DNA of 64,000 bases. Origin: Ochotona curzoniae. Taxonomy: Eukaryota; Chordata; Mammalia; Lagomorpha; Ochotonidae. Positions 33,638 through 46,256 of the stretch are shown here, one piece after another. Numbering within the stretch: position 1 is the stretch's first letter; each line of letters opens with the position of its first letter. The notes beneath the pieces were generated by a model. It saw only the letters and a list, made by a program, of their open reading frames with translations. It was not told the DNA's origin and did not search any database. The position numbers and the translations under genes were made by a program. The stretch spans positions 25,644,001 to 25,708,000 of the forward strand of contig NW_024466599.1 of assembly GCF_017591425.1 (NCBI RefSeq), given 5' to 3'.

Positions 33638-33966
33638 CCTGGGCCAGGCATGATAGCGTAGCAGTTGAAGTCCTCACCTTGAACGTGTCGGGATCTCATA
33701 TGGTCACCAGTTCTAATCCCAGCGGCCCTGCTTCCCATCCAGCTCCCTGCTTGTGGCCTGGGAAAGCAGTGGAGGAAGGCCCAAAGATTTGGGACCCTGA
33801 ACCTGCGTGGGAGACCTGGAAGAGGCTCCTGGCTCCAGATTGGCTCAGTTCAAGCCACTTGGGGCCACTTGGGGAGTGAACATCGGACGGAAGATCTTCC
33901 TCTCTGTCTCTCCTCCTCTCTGGATATCTGCCTTTCCCATAAAACTAAATAAATCTTTTAAAAAAA
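33638..33966 (+). mobile_element. C-type SINE, full length
   Basis: Head GCCAGGCATGATAGCGTAGC, middle GAGGAAGGCCCAAAGATTTG, and tail CTAAATAAATCTTTTAAAAAA. A small local duplication (CACTTGGGGC twice) is present near 33858. Confidence 0.9.
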
Positions 33967-34861
33967 TAATAATCCTAACAATATGCATCTTTCAGCCCAA
34001 GTTTGTATCACTCCACCATCAGTTTCTGAGAACATGAACCTAACATTTGGCAAATAAAAATGCTGTTAACTTGGAAAGCCACTGGGGCTTCCCACTCACT
34101 CTTCCAGAACCTGCCACTGTCTCAGCACAGAAAATGTAAATTGGAAAATGCCATATGCTTCCCAGACAGCAGCATGGATCCCGCTTGCCAGCCAGATTCC
34201 CCAAACTTCTGCCTAGACATTTCCACTCCAATCTGTTTCTAGGAAACAACTTGAACATCTTTCTCCCAGCAACCTCCAAACTTCCTACAATTCATCGTAC
34301 TGAGGAGGGAATACGTTTTCCTAAACCACTTCTCTTCCAGTCTACAATGTCATCAGGCAGAGGCCAGCAGCAGCTTGGAGGTGGCTGAGTCCAGAGTGTG
34401 GAGGAGGAGGAAGCCTACAGGCTTTGAGAAAGCAAGTAGACACCTGACTCACTAGCTCTTTCCTTTTCCCAGGATGCTAAACAGATCTGAAGAAGCAAAG
34501 AGTATTTACTAGGCCCCACGATGTAGAAGGAAGTCAAGGCGATGGTCTCTGTCCTCCAGAAATGTATAATTCTTAGTCCAGTTGTTCTCAAAGTGTGACA
34601 GACCCCATCCCCAGGAGGTCCCGAGAATCTTTTCTTAATGCTCAGATGTAATTTATCATTTTCACTCACATCCTTGCCTAACTTGGAGAGATCTTCCCAA
34701 CGATGCGCTGAATCGACAGAAGTGCATCTGAGACTCTAGCCAGAAATGCTGGCTTCTCCCATTAAGCTAACGAGATTTTCAAGGTACACAAAATAGCATT
34801 GTTATCTTTTTACAAATAGTTAATGTGACTTATGTCAAAGTTAATGGATTTCTGGTATTTT

Positions 34862-35140
34862 AACATTGCGTTTATTTGAAAGGCATTGTAAGAGAGAAAA
34901 GGAGAGCAAATGAGCAAGTAATACGTTCTATCAGCTGGTACACTTCCAGATGGCTGCAACAGGTGTGGCCAGGGCAGGCCAAAGCCAGGAGCTCCTCCTG
35001 AGTCTCCCACATGGGTGCTGGGTGCCAAGGACTTGGGCCATCCTCCACTGCTTTCTCATGCACATTAGAAGAGAGCTGGATCAGAAACGGAGTCACCAGA
35101 ACTTGAACCAGAGCCCATATGCCACTGCATTGCAGGTGGC
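34862..35140 (-). mobile_element. C-type SINE, diverged
   Basis: TTTATTTGAAAGGCATTGTA, CAGGAGCTCCTCCTGAGTCT and GAGCTGGATCAGAAACGGAG appear in antisense order. The head is poorly conserved. Confidence 0.75.
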
Positions 35141-35285
35141 AACATAACTTATTATATTGCTATCCCCAAAATCAGTATTTTTAATATTATCACTTTTAAC
35201 TTTGAGTACAATAAATGCTGATAATACAACCTATAAAAACTCAAGCTCTTCAGGATCCTCAGTAAGTTCTAAGAAGGTAAAGGAG

Positions 35286-35560
35286 TCGTGATGGAGTTGC
35301 CTAGGAGACCAGCATCCACATGGGCAGCAGTTGATGTCCCAGCTGCTTCATTTCAAATCCAGCTCTCTACTAAGGGCCTGGAGCCAGTACCAAACGATGG
35401 ACCAGACACTTGGGCCCTGCAACACACGTAGGAGACCTGGACGAGGCTCCGGGTCCTGGCTTTGGCCTGCTTCAGTCCTGGGTACAGTGGTGATTCGGGA
35501 AGTAAGCCAGATCAAAGGTGCCTCTGTCTCTGTGTCTTCTCCCATTCTTTCAAAAACAAC
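35286..35560 (+). mobile_element. C-type SINE, old copy
   Basis: CACATGGGCAGCAGTTGATG, GTAGGAGACCTGGACGAGGC and TCCTGGCTTTGGCCTGC are in sense order. The tail lacks a clean AATAAATC end. Confidence 0.65.
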
Positions 35561-36237
35561 AAATGTTAAATATACATAGAAATTGCCAAACAGTTTATTC
35601 CTTGAGAGAACATATAACAGGCCTCTGTACCAAGTTACAAAACTCAGTGATGTTAGTCTGAGTGTCATATTTTACTGTCTTGAGGAGCCTAAACTACTCT
35701 GCCCCTCCTACATCAAGCTGGTCCCTGCCCTGTCTCTTACAGATGGGCACACCGCTCTCCTTTAGCAGAATCAGATGCTTCCCTGGCCATGACCAGTGAT
35801 GGGAGAAAACCTGCACTAAACTAGCATACAACGCCTTCACTGTTTTGGAAACACAGCATCAAAAAGAGGTCAGATGGTAGGCTCTGGAGTCCACAATAAA
35901 AATTATTTGAAACTATTATCCAAAACACCTTTTCATTCATACAATCCAATATGCTTCCCTTAATACAGAAAGAGAAAATTGCTTATTTTCAACTATATAA
36001 CCAGGCTCCATTATTATGGGCTTACTAAAACTATACATAAATCCACTATATTTCAAAGGAAAACATTGTAGAATTCAAAAGCTGGAAACTAAGGTTCACT
36101 TTATATCTGGATAACACATTCATTCCAAAAACACTAGCTTATAGTTTACCAATCAGAAACCTAATTTTCATCACTACCAAAAAAGAAGATACAAATGTTT
36201 TCTTCCATGAGACAATCCACATTTTAGTTTTCCTTTT

Positions 36238-36550
36238 TTTAAGACAGGTTCATGTACTTTAATTGGAAATGCAGATGTTATAAAGTGAGAAGACAGATTC
36301 CTCTGCAGTGTCACTCCCCAAATGGCCACAGTGGCAGAAGCTGAGCCAAACTGAAGCCAGAGCTTCCCCCCCCCCCAGGTCTTCCACATAATACAAGAGC
36401 TCAAAGACTTTGAACCATTCTCCACTGCCTTCCCAGGCTATAAGCAGGGAGCTGGATCAGAAGTGAGGCAGCTGGGACTCGAACCAGCACCCATATGGAA
36501 TACTGATGCCACAAATAGAGGATTAGCCTGTGTGCCACTACCCCAGCTCC
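36238..36550 (-). mobile_element. C-type SINE, diverged
   Basis: AATTGGAAATGCAGATGTTA, CCCCAAATGGCCACAGTGGC, GAGCTGGATCAGAAGTGAGG and a degraded head are in antisense order. The copy carries a run of ten C at 36368-36377. Confidence 0.75.
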
Positions 36551-36675
36551 AATTTTTCTTATTATTGGGAAGCCAGCATTGCTGTGCCATTTCAACCACT
36601 GACAGGCTACTTGTGAAAGCTGGCTTTCCTATAACCAGAAACTGACCCTTAATAGAACTAAGTGGACATGTGCTC

Positions 36676-36976
36676 AAAGGGGCAGTGCTGTGGCATAGCA
36701 CATTAAGTCCCATACGGACATTGGTGTGAGTCCCAGATCCTCCACTTCTGAACAGCTACCTGCTAATAGCCTTAGGAAAAACACCAAAAGAAGACCCAAG
36801 TAGTGTTCCTGCCTCGCATGGGGGAGACCCAGATGAAACGCCTGGCTCTGGGCCTCAGCTTGGCCTGGCCAAGCTACTGCTGTCATCTGGGGGAATGAAC
36901 GAGCAGATGGAAGATCAACCGATTTCTTTCCCTCCTTCTAATCTTTTCAAATAAATAAACGAATCTTTTTAAAAAG
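36676..36976 (+). mobile_element. C-type SINE, diverged
   Basis: Head AGGGGCAGTGCTGTGGCATAG, middle GGGGGAGACCCAGATGAAAC and tail AAATAAATAAACGAATCTTT. Confidence 0.8.
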
Positions 36977-37839
36977 AAAGAATAAAAGAAAATGTGCTGG
37001 AGAGAAGCCAAAGTAACATGAGAAATCGTGAAACTGATGCTAATGAAAAAAGGCAAAAGGAAGACTCGGTCGGAGCCGCCCACTCTGCAGAGATGAGCGC
37101 TGAGGCAAGAGCTGTGGCCCACAAGCGCCGCCGTCTCCTGCCTATTCTATTTGCCCATCGACAAACCAGGGAAGCAAGGGTCTCCTGCCTCTTGTTCCTC
37201 TGGAAAAACTACAGAACAGGAGAATCCAGAGGCCTGGGAAACCAACCAACAAACCCAACAAAAAAACGAACAAAACCAAAAAGACATGGCTGAGAACATC
37301 CATCCACGGAATGCTCGTTGCCATAAAGAGGACCTGCCCACTGCCCAGAAATCAAACAGTGCTGATGTCCACCTTCACAGAATCCTCAAATGCTCCTGCT
37401 CCAGCAGCCTTCCTACAACATTCCAAACTCTCACACCATCCTCCAGTCTCCTGTCCTCAGAGTTTCCCGAAACAGTTCTTTCCAGGGACACTTCTTTGCC
37501 ACTAAAGCCCACAGACGATCTCTCCTCCCCTTCTCTAGATTCTTCAATACCACAGTCCCCCTGACCTTCACCCCCTCTCCACTTGCTCCTTCTGAGATGG
37601 ATCAGCCTTACCTAGGATTTTGTCCCTATTCACTTCTCAGTCACGCTCTGGACACCACCACTCAGTAACGTCAACTTCTGCCTTCATCAGTCTACATCTC
37701 CACCTGCCCAAAATGACTACAGTGCCGTGAACAGAGTGACCCCTGGGATACACACAGAAAACATTAGCTGCCTTTCTTGTAACTTCCCTCCTGAACATCC
37801 ATCCTGTGTGTTTAATATACAAGTGCAGTTGGACATCTC

Positions 37840-37960
37840 CACTGTTGCATTTGTGAAGGCCTACTGGACACATCTGAATTCCATACTTATACTCCTAAAA
37901 CTCACGTGCAAAACTGAATTCATCCTCCTCTCCTGCACCAAACAAAAAAGTCTATTCCTC
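37840..37960 (+). mobile_element. L2 relic
   Basis: CACGTGCAAAACTGAATTCA followed by TCCTCCTCTCCTGCACC resembles the L2 3' region (tgtccaaaactgaactcatc...cctgctcctcc). The flanks back to about 37380 and on to 38060 may belong to the same old element. Confidence 0.5.
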
Positions 37961-38639
37961 CTTCAGCATCCTATACCCCTCTCAAAATACACATTGAGCC
38001 AGAGAGTATTCCAAGGATTAAGGATTCAACATAAACAAAGTAACCAAGGTCCCTCCTGACTTTATATTCCATAGCAAGGAGCCACAAAAAGAAAAAAAAC
38101 CAATGTAGAAATCAAGTAACTACAGCAAACACATGCCTTGTCAGGAGCTGCAATGGGGCAATTAAAACTGGGTACCTTCACTATTCCAGGAAGCCACTGG
38201 GAAAAAAAAATAACTCCCTGGGGAGATGACAGCTGAGCTAAATTATGACTGACGCCCCCATTCCAAATAAGCCAGGAAGGGCAGTGGGCAAAGGAGATCT
38301 TTTCAGAAGCAAAGCCCAAAGCAGACAGACTGCCACCAGAGGCACTGGCTCTGCAACTGGTGTGCAAGAGGCTGGCTGCTGCCCCCCTGCAGGGTGTGAC
38401 ACAGTAGCCGCTGACTCTACTCCCTGTTTCCTCCTGTAAGGAGTTTCCTGCAGCACCCCTGTCCCCTGCCCCACTGTCAGCTGGATGGGCTGGAATTGGA
38501 TGACTTAACTCGTGGGCCATGGGACTACCTAGAGAGCTGATCCCCAGCACAGACATCCTGCAAAGATACAGCTCCTGTTGCCAGGACTTCCTGTCTCTCT
38601 GTGGGCAAGGGGGTCTTTGTGTTCTATCCATGCTTGCTC

Positions 38640-38900
38640 CAGTCTGCAATCACAGATCTGACTGTAACTCTCTTTCCTTGGTATCTCAATCAATTCAATC
38701 CCCTTAATACCTCTCAAATTCAGCTATTTTCCTCAGTCCAGTTCCAACCTGCATGACTGCAACAATCACTTAAATCAACTCTGCATTGCTAGCCACCTCC
38801 TTCCAACCAGTTCTCCTTGAAACCACTGAAGCCTCCCTTCCCAAAGGCAAACCTACACACGTAGCTATCCTACTTCAAAACCCAAGTTTGGTTTCCAACA
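38640..38900 (+). mobile_element. L2 relic
   Basis: CTGCATGACTGCAACAATCA, ACCTCCTTCCAACCAGTTCTCC and CTACTTCAAAACCCAAG follow the L2 order (ctggactactgcaacagcctcc...), heavily diverged. Confidence 0.45.
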
Positions 38901-39611
38901 GACTTTGAAATCCAAAAGCCTTGGAATGTCACACAAAGCCACGGTCTCTTCTTGGGTGACTTGCTCCTTTGCCCTGTAGCATGAAACACAATGAAGGAAT
39001 TGCCATTGCCTACAAGTCCTGAGGGCCACCCCAAGGTGGGCACAGAGAAAACACCCCCTGTCCTTGATGCCTGTGCCCCATCCACCTCCCACCTGTTGAC
39101 AGCATGCAGCCAGCCTGCCCAGACTCCTAAACACAGACAATGGTACTGCAGGTGCACCTGCACCACAAACCAAGCCAGAGAATACTGAAAATAGGAACAC
39201 TGTTTGAAAATGGCAATTATGCCACACCTAAGATTTCTCAACTTCATGCTGTTAACATTTTCAGTCAAATCACTCTTTGTTGTGGGAGACATATAGGCTG
39301 GAGAATATTGAGCAGCCTTTCTGCTTCCAACGCTGCCAGTAGCACTGTCCTCACCCTCGCCACTGATGATGATGACAGATGCTCTCAGACACTAATGACC
39401 TGTGAGGATAAAATGGCCTGGGAATCACCACACTGATGTACACGGTATCATTTGTCATCCCAGTCCACATCCCATATGTAGCAGGTCCCTGGACACTTGA
39501 GGTTTATTCTGCATTCATAACACGCAGGCGTGGAACATAACTGAGAATCAATAAAAGTTTGCCTGAGAGTTGCAAAAGTAAATCCAGGTATTTTTCATGG
39601 AAGCAGAAAGA

Positions 39612-39639
39612 AAGAGAGGAGAGAGAGAGAGAGAGAGAG
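39612..39639. repeat. (GA)n microsatellite
   Basis: About fourteen GA units with one irregularity near its start. Confidence 0.93.
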
Positions 39640-40239
39640 CGCCAAAAGGCAAAAGTAATCCAAGTGTAAGGAGAAGATGACAAGACAGGAAATAAAGTCA
39701 GTTGTCCAAGGAGTCAACAATGGAATTCAGGGGAAGCCCACCGAGCAGTTCAGTCCAGGAAATCAACATGACATTAATAAAGTAAGATAAAATAATCTTG
39801 CTGGTTTGGTTTGCAAAACAGAGAAACCAAGAAATAGAAGGCTAGGGGACAATAAAACAGTGGCAGGTAGAGAGCAACAAACCAGCAAGACAAAGGCTCG
39901 GAGAGCAGTGAGGTAAGAGAGGAGCTGTAGGGAACACGCAATAGATGCTGTTGTACAAGTGCTCTATAAATTCCAAGGGATGATACAGCCTTTTGGAAGG
40001 CAAAGTGAATTTTAAAGAGATAAAACCCCAGAGGGAAATTAAATTTACCTTTAAGTAAACGTCACCTCATTTAGAAAGACTACATTTACAACCCTGCAAG
40101 CAGATGTGGTATTATTAGGTGCTTATGGGGCTTAACTGGGCCAGAGGGGAGATTTTTCTGGATGCTTAAATGCTATCAGGGGGTGGGGAGAGGCACAGAG
40201 AAACAGACTGGGAGGGAGGAAGGGAAGCCTTCTTTGATG

Positions 40240-40300
40240 AGTTTTTTTTTTTTTTTTTACAAAATTTATTTTTATTAGAAAGGTAGATGCACAGAGTTCT
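40240..40300 (-). mobile_element. C-type SINE tail fragment
   Basis: A run of 18 T, then AAAATTTATTTTTATTAGAAAGGTAGATGC, matches only the 3' end of the SINE in antisense. The body is missing, so it is a severely 5'-truncated insertion. Confidence 0.6.
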
Positions 40301-41754
40301 GAGTAATTCTTATGGTAAAAACAACACAGTCATCCCAAGATGGTGACAGGACTAAGTCCCAGGGTTACAAACTGAGATGAAATCAAGGACATCGAATTTG
40401 CTATAGTTTAATTACAATAATCCTCTGCGGTGTTGGTAAAACAAAAGCATTCGACCCCCACCTCCGCGTAACCCACCCTTTCCAAACTCAGAGTGGGAAT
40501 CCACAGGCTCCAATTGAAAGGAAAAAGCCGGAGAGGACTGGGATCCCAGTGGTCTCCTAAAATCCGCCCATCCGCCCCTTTTCTTTAGACGGGAGTTCAC
40601 GGTTCTGCGAAATGCCCCTCTCCACATGGCATTTTTGAAATGAGCCCATTTATAAGCAGGAAGCAGCATTACAGCAGTAGCTAGACATGGTTCCCCTGCT
40701 ATTGGCCCAGTACAGAGTCCGGTGGCAAGGAGGTTTCGGGCAGCATGTCTACACGGAGGGTCCTCACCGGTGCCTCCCCAACATTCCCTTTCCTGGCACG
40801 ACTGGAAAGAAAAGTCTCAACATCACTCCTTTTGCACAAACTTCTCTCAGACAAAACCAGGAGCAACAATGTATAAACAAGACAGGAAAGATTATTAAAA
40901 GACCTGAAACACGAAGAAATGGGGCAAGATCTCCAGGGCCTTAACACTGCAAGTCTGCATGGCCGCCTAGAGGAAGACTCCAGCCCTCAGGTGAGCTTGT
41001 ACCTAACCACACAGCGTCACTCCCATGCGGGCTGGGCTTCTGCCGTGCACTGCTGCTGCTGTGGCAAAGGTGACAGGGTAGGCACACTTTACAGGGACAA
41101 TGAGGATTACATGAAACAAACCATGGCAAACAGAGGATTCCGCAAACATTAGGATTCAAGTCTTCTTTCTATTCCTTTTAAAGGGCCAGAGTGACAGAGT
41201 GTTCCCGAAGAGAATTAGCTTCATTTTCTACTTCACTCCAGAGCAGCAAAACCGTATTTCAAGTTCTCTTTATAAAAAAATAAGAAACCTTCAACAGCAC
41301 TCAGGCAACAATTTGATAATTCAAGGTCTTTCTGAGCAATAAAAAGAGCTAGCAAAGAGCAACCAGACTCAGCTAATAGTGCTACACCTTGTCGATTCTC
41401 TAGCAGCCTAAACAGAGCAACTCATTTTTTGCACTGCCTATTCACCAGCTCAAATGGCTTCCCACGATCCACTCCTACAGGGCTAAGGAAAGCCGAGGAG
41501 TGGCCAGGAAGCAGGTGCACACTCTTGCACCAAGGTTCTCCCAGCCTCATCTGACACCAACTGGCACAGATCTCCGGCTCCCCAGGAAGTCTTTCAAGGC
41601 TGGGAAAAGGAAGCAAGAGATGCTTTTCATCTAGTTCTGACCTACTCTCATTTAATCTTTTTCCTTCACTATCCTTTATAAAAATCACATTATATGCAAT
41701 CATTTGAATGATTTACTTCTCAAACACAGGAATTCCATAAAATGCATAGAAAAC

Positions 41755-41932
41755 AAAATATATTTTATTGGTGCAAAAACATGTGACATTCTGGCCGGTT
41801 TTTCATTTTTATTTTCCATGAACTTTTGAAGACCCCTGTATGCATATATCAAAAATTTGGCACCAAAATAAATTATCTTCTAATTCCATTTTCCAGGAAC
41901 TTTCAGAGCACCCTTGCATTAATGCATAGGGA
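41755..41932. mobile_element. Inverted-repeat (MITE-like) element, composite or rearranged
   Basis: It contains two end-like blocks, TTTTCCATGAACTTTTGAAG near 41812 and TTTTCCAGGAACTTTCAGAG near 41889, with a TTGGTGCAAAAAC / TTTGGCACCAAAAT pair between them. It resembles two partial copies of the family at 1905 and 2546. Confidence 0.5.
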
Positions 41933-42185
41933 AATAGTTATATTTCTTAAATTAGAACTCTTAAAATAACACAAAATGAGAAACAAAATGAAAACATACA
42001 AATGTAAAAGTATAACTAAAAATATTCAGTTGATAACAGGATATAAGAGTAATACTTTGTTTTGAAACCTTAAATCAAATAATTTTAATATGAATCTTTC
42101 CCAAAAGGCAGATACAATTAGAAAATAGGAGTTATGCCAAGGCATATAAATACATGAAGATATTTTGAATATTCGATTATTATTT

Positions 42186-42512
42186 TGGGGACAGGCACAG
42201 TAGCCTAGTGGCTAAAGTTCTCACCTTACAAGGGCCAAGATCCCATATGAGCATCAGTTCTAATCCCAACCGTTCCACTTCCCATCCAGTTCCCTGCCTG
42301 TGACCTGGGAAAGCAGTCGAGGACAACACAAAGCCTTGGAACCCTGCACCTGCGTGGGGGGAGATCTAGAAGAGGCTCCTGGCTTTGGATCAGCTCAGGC
42401 CTGGCCGGTGTGACCACTTGCAAGGGAATGAACCAGCAGACAGAAGAGTCTTCTATCTCCTTCTCTCTATATATATCTGCCTTTCCAATAAAAATAAGTC
42501 TTTAAAAGAAAT
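42186..42512 (+). mobile_element. C-type SINE, full length
   Basis: Head GACAGGCACAGTAGCCTAGTG, GAGTCTTCTATCTCCTTCTC and tail CCAATAAAAATAAGTCTTTA. It inserted just upstream of an L1-like 3' end. Confidence 0.9.
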
Positions 42513-42514
42513 TA

Positions 42515-43095
42515 TTTATTCCCAATGAAACTATTGGACATGTGTAGACAATGGGATGCTGGACTGTCTGACATTGTTTGTACCAACAATTTCAGACTAC
42601 ACTTAAATAAGAGACTGATAGAATTATGATTCCTTATGAAGGACTACACTATTGTAACAAAATGGGAAAAATCAGGCCCGGTGGTGTGGCCTAGTGGCTA
42701 AACTCCTCACCTTGAACGCGCCAGGATCCCATATGGGCACTAGTTCTAATCCCGGTGGCCCCGCTTCCCATCTAGCTCCCTGCTTGTGGCATGAGAAAGC
42801 AGTCGAGGACGGCCCAAAGCCTTGGGATCCTGCACCCACGTGGGAGACCCGAAGGAAGTTCCTGGATCCTGGCTTCGGATCAGCATAGTATTGGCCGTTG
42901 CGCTCGCTTGGGGAGTGAATCGTGGGACGGAAGATCTTCCTCTCTGTCTTTCCTCCTGTTTTTATATCTGACTTTCCAATAAATAAATAAATCTTTAAAA
43001 AAAAATGGGAAAAATCTGATGCAGGTGGGAGTTTGGGGGGGAATCCCAGCCTACACAAAACTGTACCACAATTCAAAATTCAAAATAAAAATATA
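42515..43095 (+). mobile_element. L1-like 3' end, split by a SINE
   Basis: The left part (42515-42673) includes GAAGGACTACACTATTGTAA. The right part (43004-43095) contains GGGGGGGAATCCCAGCCTAC, AACTGTACCACAA and an A-rich end. The same arrangement recurs at 48330 and 52936. The A-rich 3' end and repeated occurrence suggest a lagomorph L1 3' UTR family. The name is inferred from layout, not from a database match. Confidence 0.5.
42674..43003 (+). mobile_element. Young C-type SINE with perfect target-site duplication
   Basis: Head AGGCCCGGTGGTGTGGCCTAG, tail CCAATAAATAAATAAATC plus an A run. AATGGGAAAAATC occurs immediately before (42661-42673) and after (from 43004). The preserved duplication and its location inside an L1-like fragment show a recent insertion. 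Confidence 0.95.
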
Positions 43096-43769
43096 TTAAA
43101 TAAAAAAAGATTATTTTATAAGCTCACTCAGCATAAAGAAGTGATTTTCAAAGGTAGGAGCTAAGTGGAACAGTATCAACATTTTGTATTTAAAGATCTT
43201 GAATATCTTATGCAACACAGAAATTAAATCAATTATTAGCAAACATTTTGAAAGCTTCTAATACTAGTGTAAAATAATCTCAGTAATTTTAAAACTCTTT
43301 CCTGCTACTTAGGAATGCTCTATGTATCCCGTAATAACTTCCTGGCATATCACTGCTTTTCAGAGAACTTGGGTGCACATACAGTGTCCCAGGGGACTGG
43401 TAACATCGTAAATTCTTTTGCCTGCTCCACAGACAATCACCTGCAGAGCCCGGCCAGCTTCCCCTCCTCACCCAGCTGCTGGGACTCTCCCATGGCATCA
43501 AGGTCCTCGTCAAGCAGGGAGCCTGTCTGGCACACATACCTTGGATCTGGACAGGTCAAGGCTTCACTGTCTGCGGGTAGCACTCTAGCTCAGGCAGCCC
43601 CACAGAAAGAGACAATTAATACACACTTAAGCTAAACCACGGCAACATTATGATAAATTCCAGATACAACATGGAGAGCATTTTAGCTACAAACACCCGT
43701 AGATGGAGTTCACAATGCTTTTTGTCACTTTTCACAAATCTAAATTATGCACAAAAGCTGAATGCGATG

Positions 43770-44675
43770 TGGGACAGACCAGTCTACATACACACTGTCA
43801 TATACAGGAGCCAGGGCTGGGACAGGCCTGGTAGGAGCCACTGGGGGGTCACTCCAACTGGGCTCAAGTTTCCACTGGTGTACATGATAGCGGAGTATGC
43901 GGTTGGCAGGGATGAACTGCGCCACAGCATCCATTTGTTTCTGTAAGAGATGGGGCTGATGATAGAACTGCCCCAGCAACTGCAACACCAGTGTGTGTGT
44001 GTAAGCCAACGTGGGTGACAGACTGAGCCAGACCCCATGCTGACTAGCACACAGGAGTCAGGTCTGGGGTTTCTTTGGGGACCTTCCCAACTGAACTGCT
44101 GGACTCAAAACCCCAACCATGGCAAGAATGGCAGGCTCTGTGGTCTGAGTGTGGAGTGCAAGTGTCAGAACCGAGCCACTTCAGTTGCTGAAAATGGTGC
44201 AGTTGAAGATATGCCCAGATGCACTTGAGGGACGTGACAGATCACTGAGGCCTGGAGATGACATCTAGCACCATGAAGAACAGAGCAAATTGGACAATTC
44301 TGCCGACTAAGCATTGACAACAAGTATCTGGGTGAATGGAGACTCTGGGCTGAACTTTGTCAGCCAATGGACCTTGGAATAATCGATTTCCTCATCTGTG
44401 GAGCAACGAAATCAGCCACATCCCAGAACTATCGAAACCACCTGAACAATACCCTCAGGGTACGCTCCACATCAGGGACTCTGGGATGACATCGGGTTCT
44501 TGTCCCCCATTCCTGAGTACTGATGCAGTCAGGATGCTGGATACAGGAAGAAAACTGCGAACAATAGTCTTATCCACTTTCTCCTATACCTTAACCCTTC
44601 CCACCCTAATTAGCAGTTCACGTGCGTATGCATACTTCTCAACTATGTAAACACCCATCAAAAATAAAATTTAAA
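43770..44675 (+). mobile_element. Probable L1 3' UTR fragment
   Basis: About 0.9 kb with no SINE signature, ending in an A-rich tail (AAAAATAAAATTTAAAAATTTAAAAC, 44658-44683 approximately). It contains blocks such as CACACAGGAGTCAGGTCTGG and GGACTCTGGGATGACATCGG. No reverse transcriptase frame is present. A 5'-truncated L1 tail is the best guess. The left border is uncertain. Confidence 0.4.
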
Positions 44676-45087
44676 AATTTAAAACAGAACCAGCATCCAT
44701 ATTAGATGCCAGCCCCTGCAGGTGGAGGATTTGAGCGACTGTGCTAGCCTCTCCAAGCCCAAGTTTTAAATCAATGCTTCAATTTCTTCTTGTACTCACA
44801 GAAGCTCCCACTGCAATTCAGTGACCTATGAATATGCTTGATAAAACATGCCCGAGCCAACCAATTAAAAACAAAACTGTAATTGAACATTAATAATTTA
44901 AATACCACAGCTCCAATTCTCATGGATGCCATCTCCCGTACAGTGAAGCTTAGATGCAATCAACAGGCATTGAGTGATCCGTACAAACTTGGAATTAGGT
45001 GGTATGCCAGGGAAATGATGCAAATGAGCCCTCAGGAAACCTGTGTCCTATCAGAAATGAGATTTAAACCAACTAAGTTGGTTTGGT

Positions 45088-45368
45088 TTGAAGCATTATT
45101 TTATTGAAAAGGTAGATGCAAAGAAAGGAGGCGAGATGGAAAGATCTTCTGTCTCCTGGTTCACTCCCCAAAAGAGAGGCGCTAGGAGCTGCTTCTGGGT
45201 GTACCAGGTGGGTGCAGGGTCCCAAGGCTTTGGGCCATCCCCAACTGCTTTTCCAGGCTCACAAGCAGGGTGCTGGAAAGTGGAGCAGCTGGGACACAAA
45301 TTAGCACCCCTAAGAGATCCCAGCGCCTGCAAATTGAGAATTTAGCCATTGAGCCATCGCACCAGGAA
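45088..45368 (-). mobile_element. C-type SINE, moderately diverged
   Basis: TTATTTTATTGAAAAGGTAG, GGCCATCCCCAACTGCTTTT and head GAGCCATCGCACCAGGAACC are in antisense order. Confidence 0.82.
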
Positions 45369-45921
45369 CCAAGAGTTACAAATCAGAATATTCTGTAACA
45401 GCAGAAACCCATACACCTTCACAAGGCAGTGTGTGAGGTACATCTCAAATCTGTCCAACTGGAATACTCATAAGATAGAAACAGTTGACAGATAAATCTT
45501 GTACTTCTAATACGTTCTGCCTATCGGGTCAACATTATGAAAAGGCTGGGCAGTGTGGGCAGGTGGTCACTTGGATATCACTGAGTTACATTCTACAGAG
45601 TAACTGGGAAGATTAGAGATCCGAGAGATCAAGGGGCAATGTCTGGTAGGCAGCTGGACATACAGAATGACTAGCATTTACTCATGTATGCCAGCCTTAC
45701 ACTATTTCATTGAATCCCTCCAACACTCAAAGGTGTTCATACCCATGGGGGCGAGAATTCAATCATGGCATTCAACCCAAAAATGCTGATTCAACACTCT
45801 TCAGGGTTTGTCACCTGGCAGAGGAGTCTAGAGCGGAAACAGTTCACCTTTCATCTGCTCACTTATTCAGCAGAAATGTATTAAGTATCTAATACTGGAT
45901 CTCAGGATAAAGTTAAATCTC

Positions 45922-46256
45922 GGGCCCGGCACGGTGGCGCAGTGGTTAAGGTCCTCGCCTTGCACGCCCTGGATCGCATATGGGTGCCGGTTCTAATCCC
46001 GGCAGCCCCGCTTCCCTTCCAGCTCCCTGCCTGTGGCCTGGGAAAGCAGTCGAGGACGGCCCAAAGCTTTGGGACCCTGCACCCGCGTGGGAGACCCGGA
46101 AGAGGCTCCTGGCTTCGGACTGGCATAGTACCGGCCGTAGCGGCTCACTTGGGGAGTGAATTATCGGACAGAAGATCTTCCTCTCTGTCTCTCCTCCTCT
46201 CTGTATATCCGCCTTTCCAATAAAAAAATAATAAAAATAAATCTTTAAAAAAAAAA
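45922..46256 (+). mobile_element. Young full-length C-type SINE
   Basis: This copy is the cleanest in the window: GGGCCCGGCACGGTGGCGCA at its head, GGTTCTAATCCCGG as the B-box-like block, CCAATAAAAAAATAATAAAA at the tail. AGTTAAATCTC flanks it perfectly on both sides (45911-45921 and 46257-46267). It serves as the reference for the others and is the main reason for assigning a pika-like lagomorph. Confidence 0.97.

Noticed and set aside
37151..37564. 137-codon open frame on the plus strand
   Set aside because: It is low in structure, rich in S, P, T and Q, overlaps open frames in two other phases, and adjoins an L2 relic. Length alone is not convincing.
38062..38649. 195-codon open frame on the minus strand
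   Set aside because: It is the longest open frame in the window outside exons, but the peptide resembles no family I know, composition shifts along its length, and it lies in a FEZ2 intron in sequence with old-repeat character. It has no splice or promoter context.
43770..44675. Processed pseudogene
   Set aside because: The A-rich 3' end suggested retroposition, but no frame matches a known protein and the blocks resemble an L1 3' UTR. It was recorded as a probable L1 fragment.
45922..46256. Possible tRNA genes in the SINE heads
   Set aside because: Heads such as GTGGCGCAGTGGTTAAGG and GGTTCTAATCCCGG have A- and B-box-like blocks, but the flanking sequence does not fold into a cloverleaf and the same units repeat about 35 times with SINE tails.
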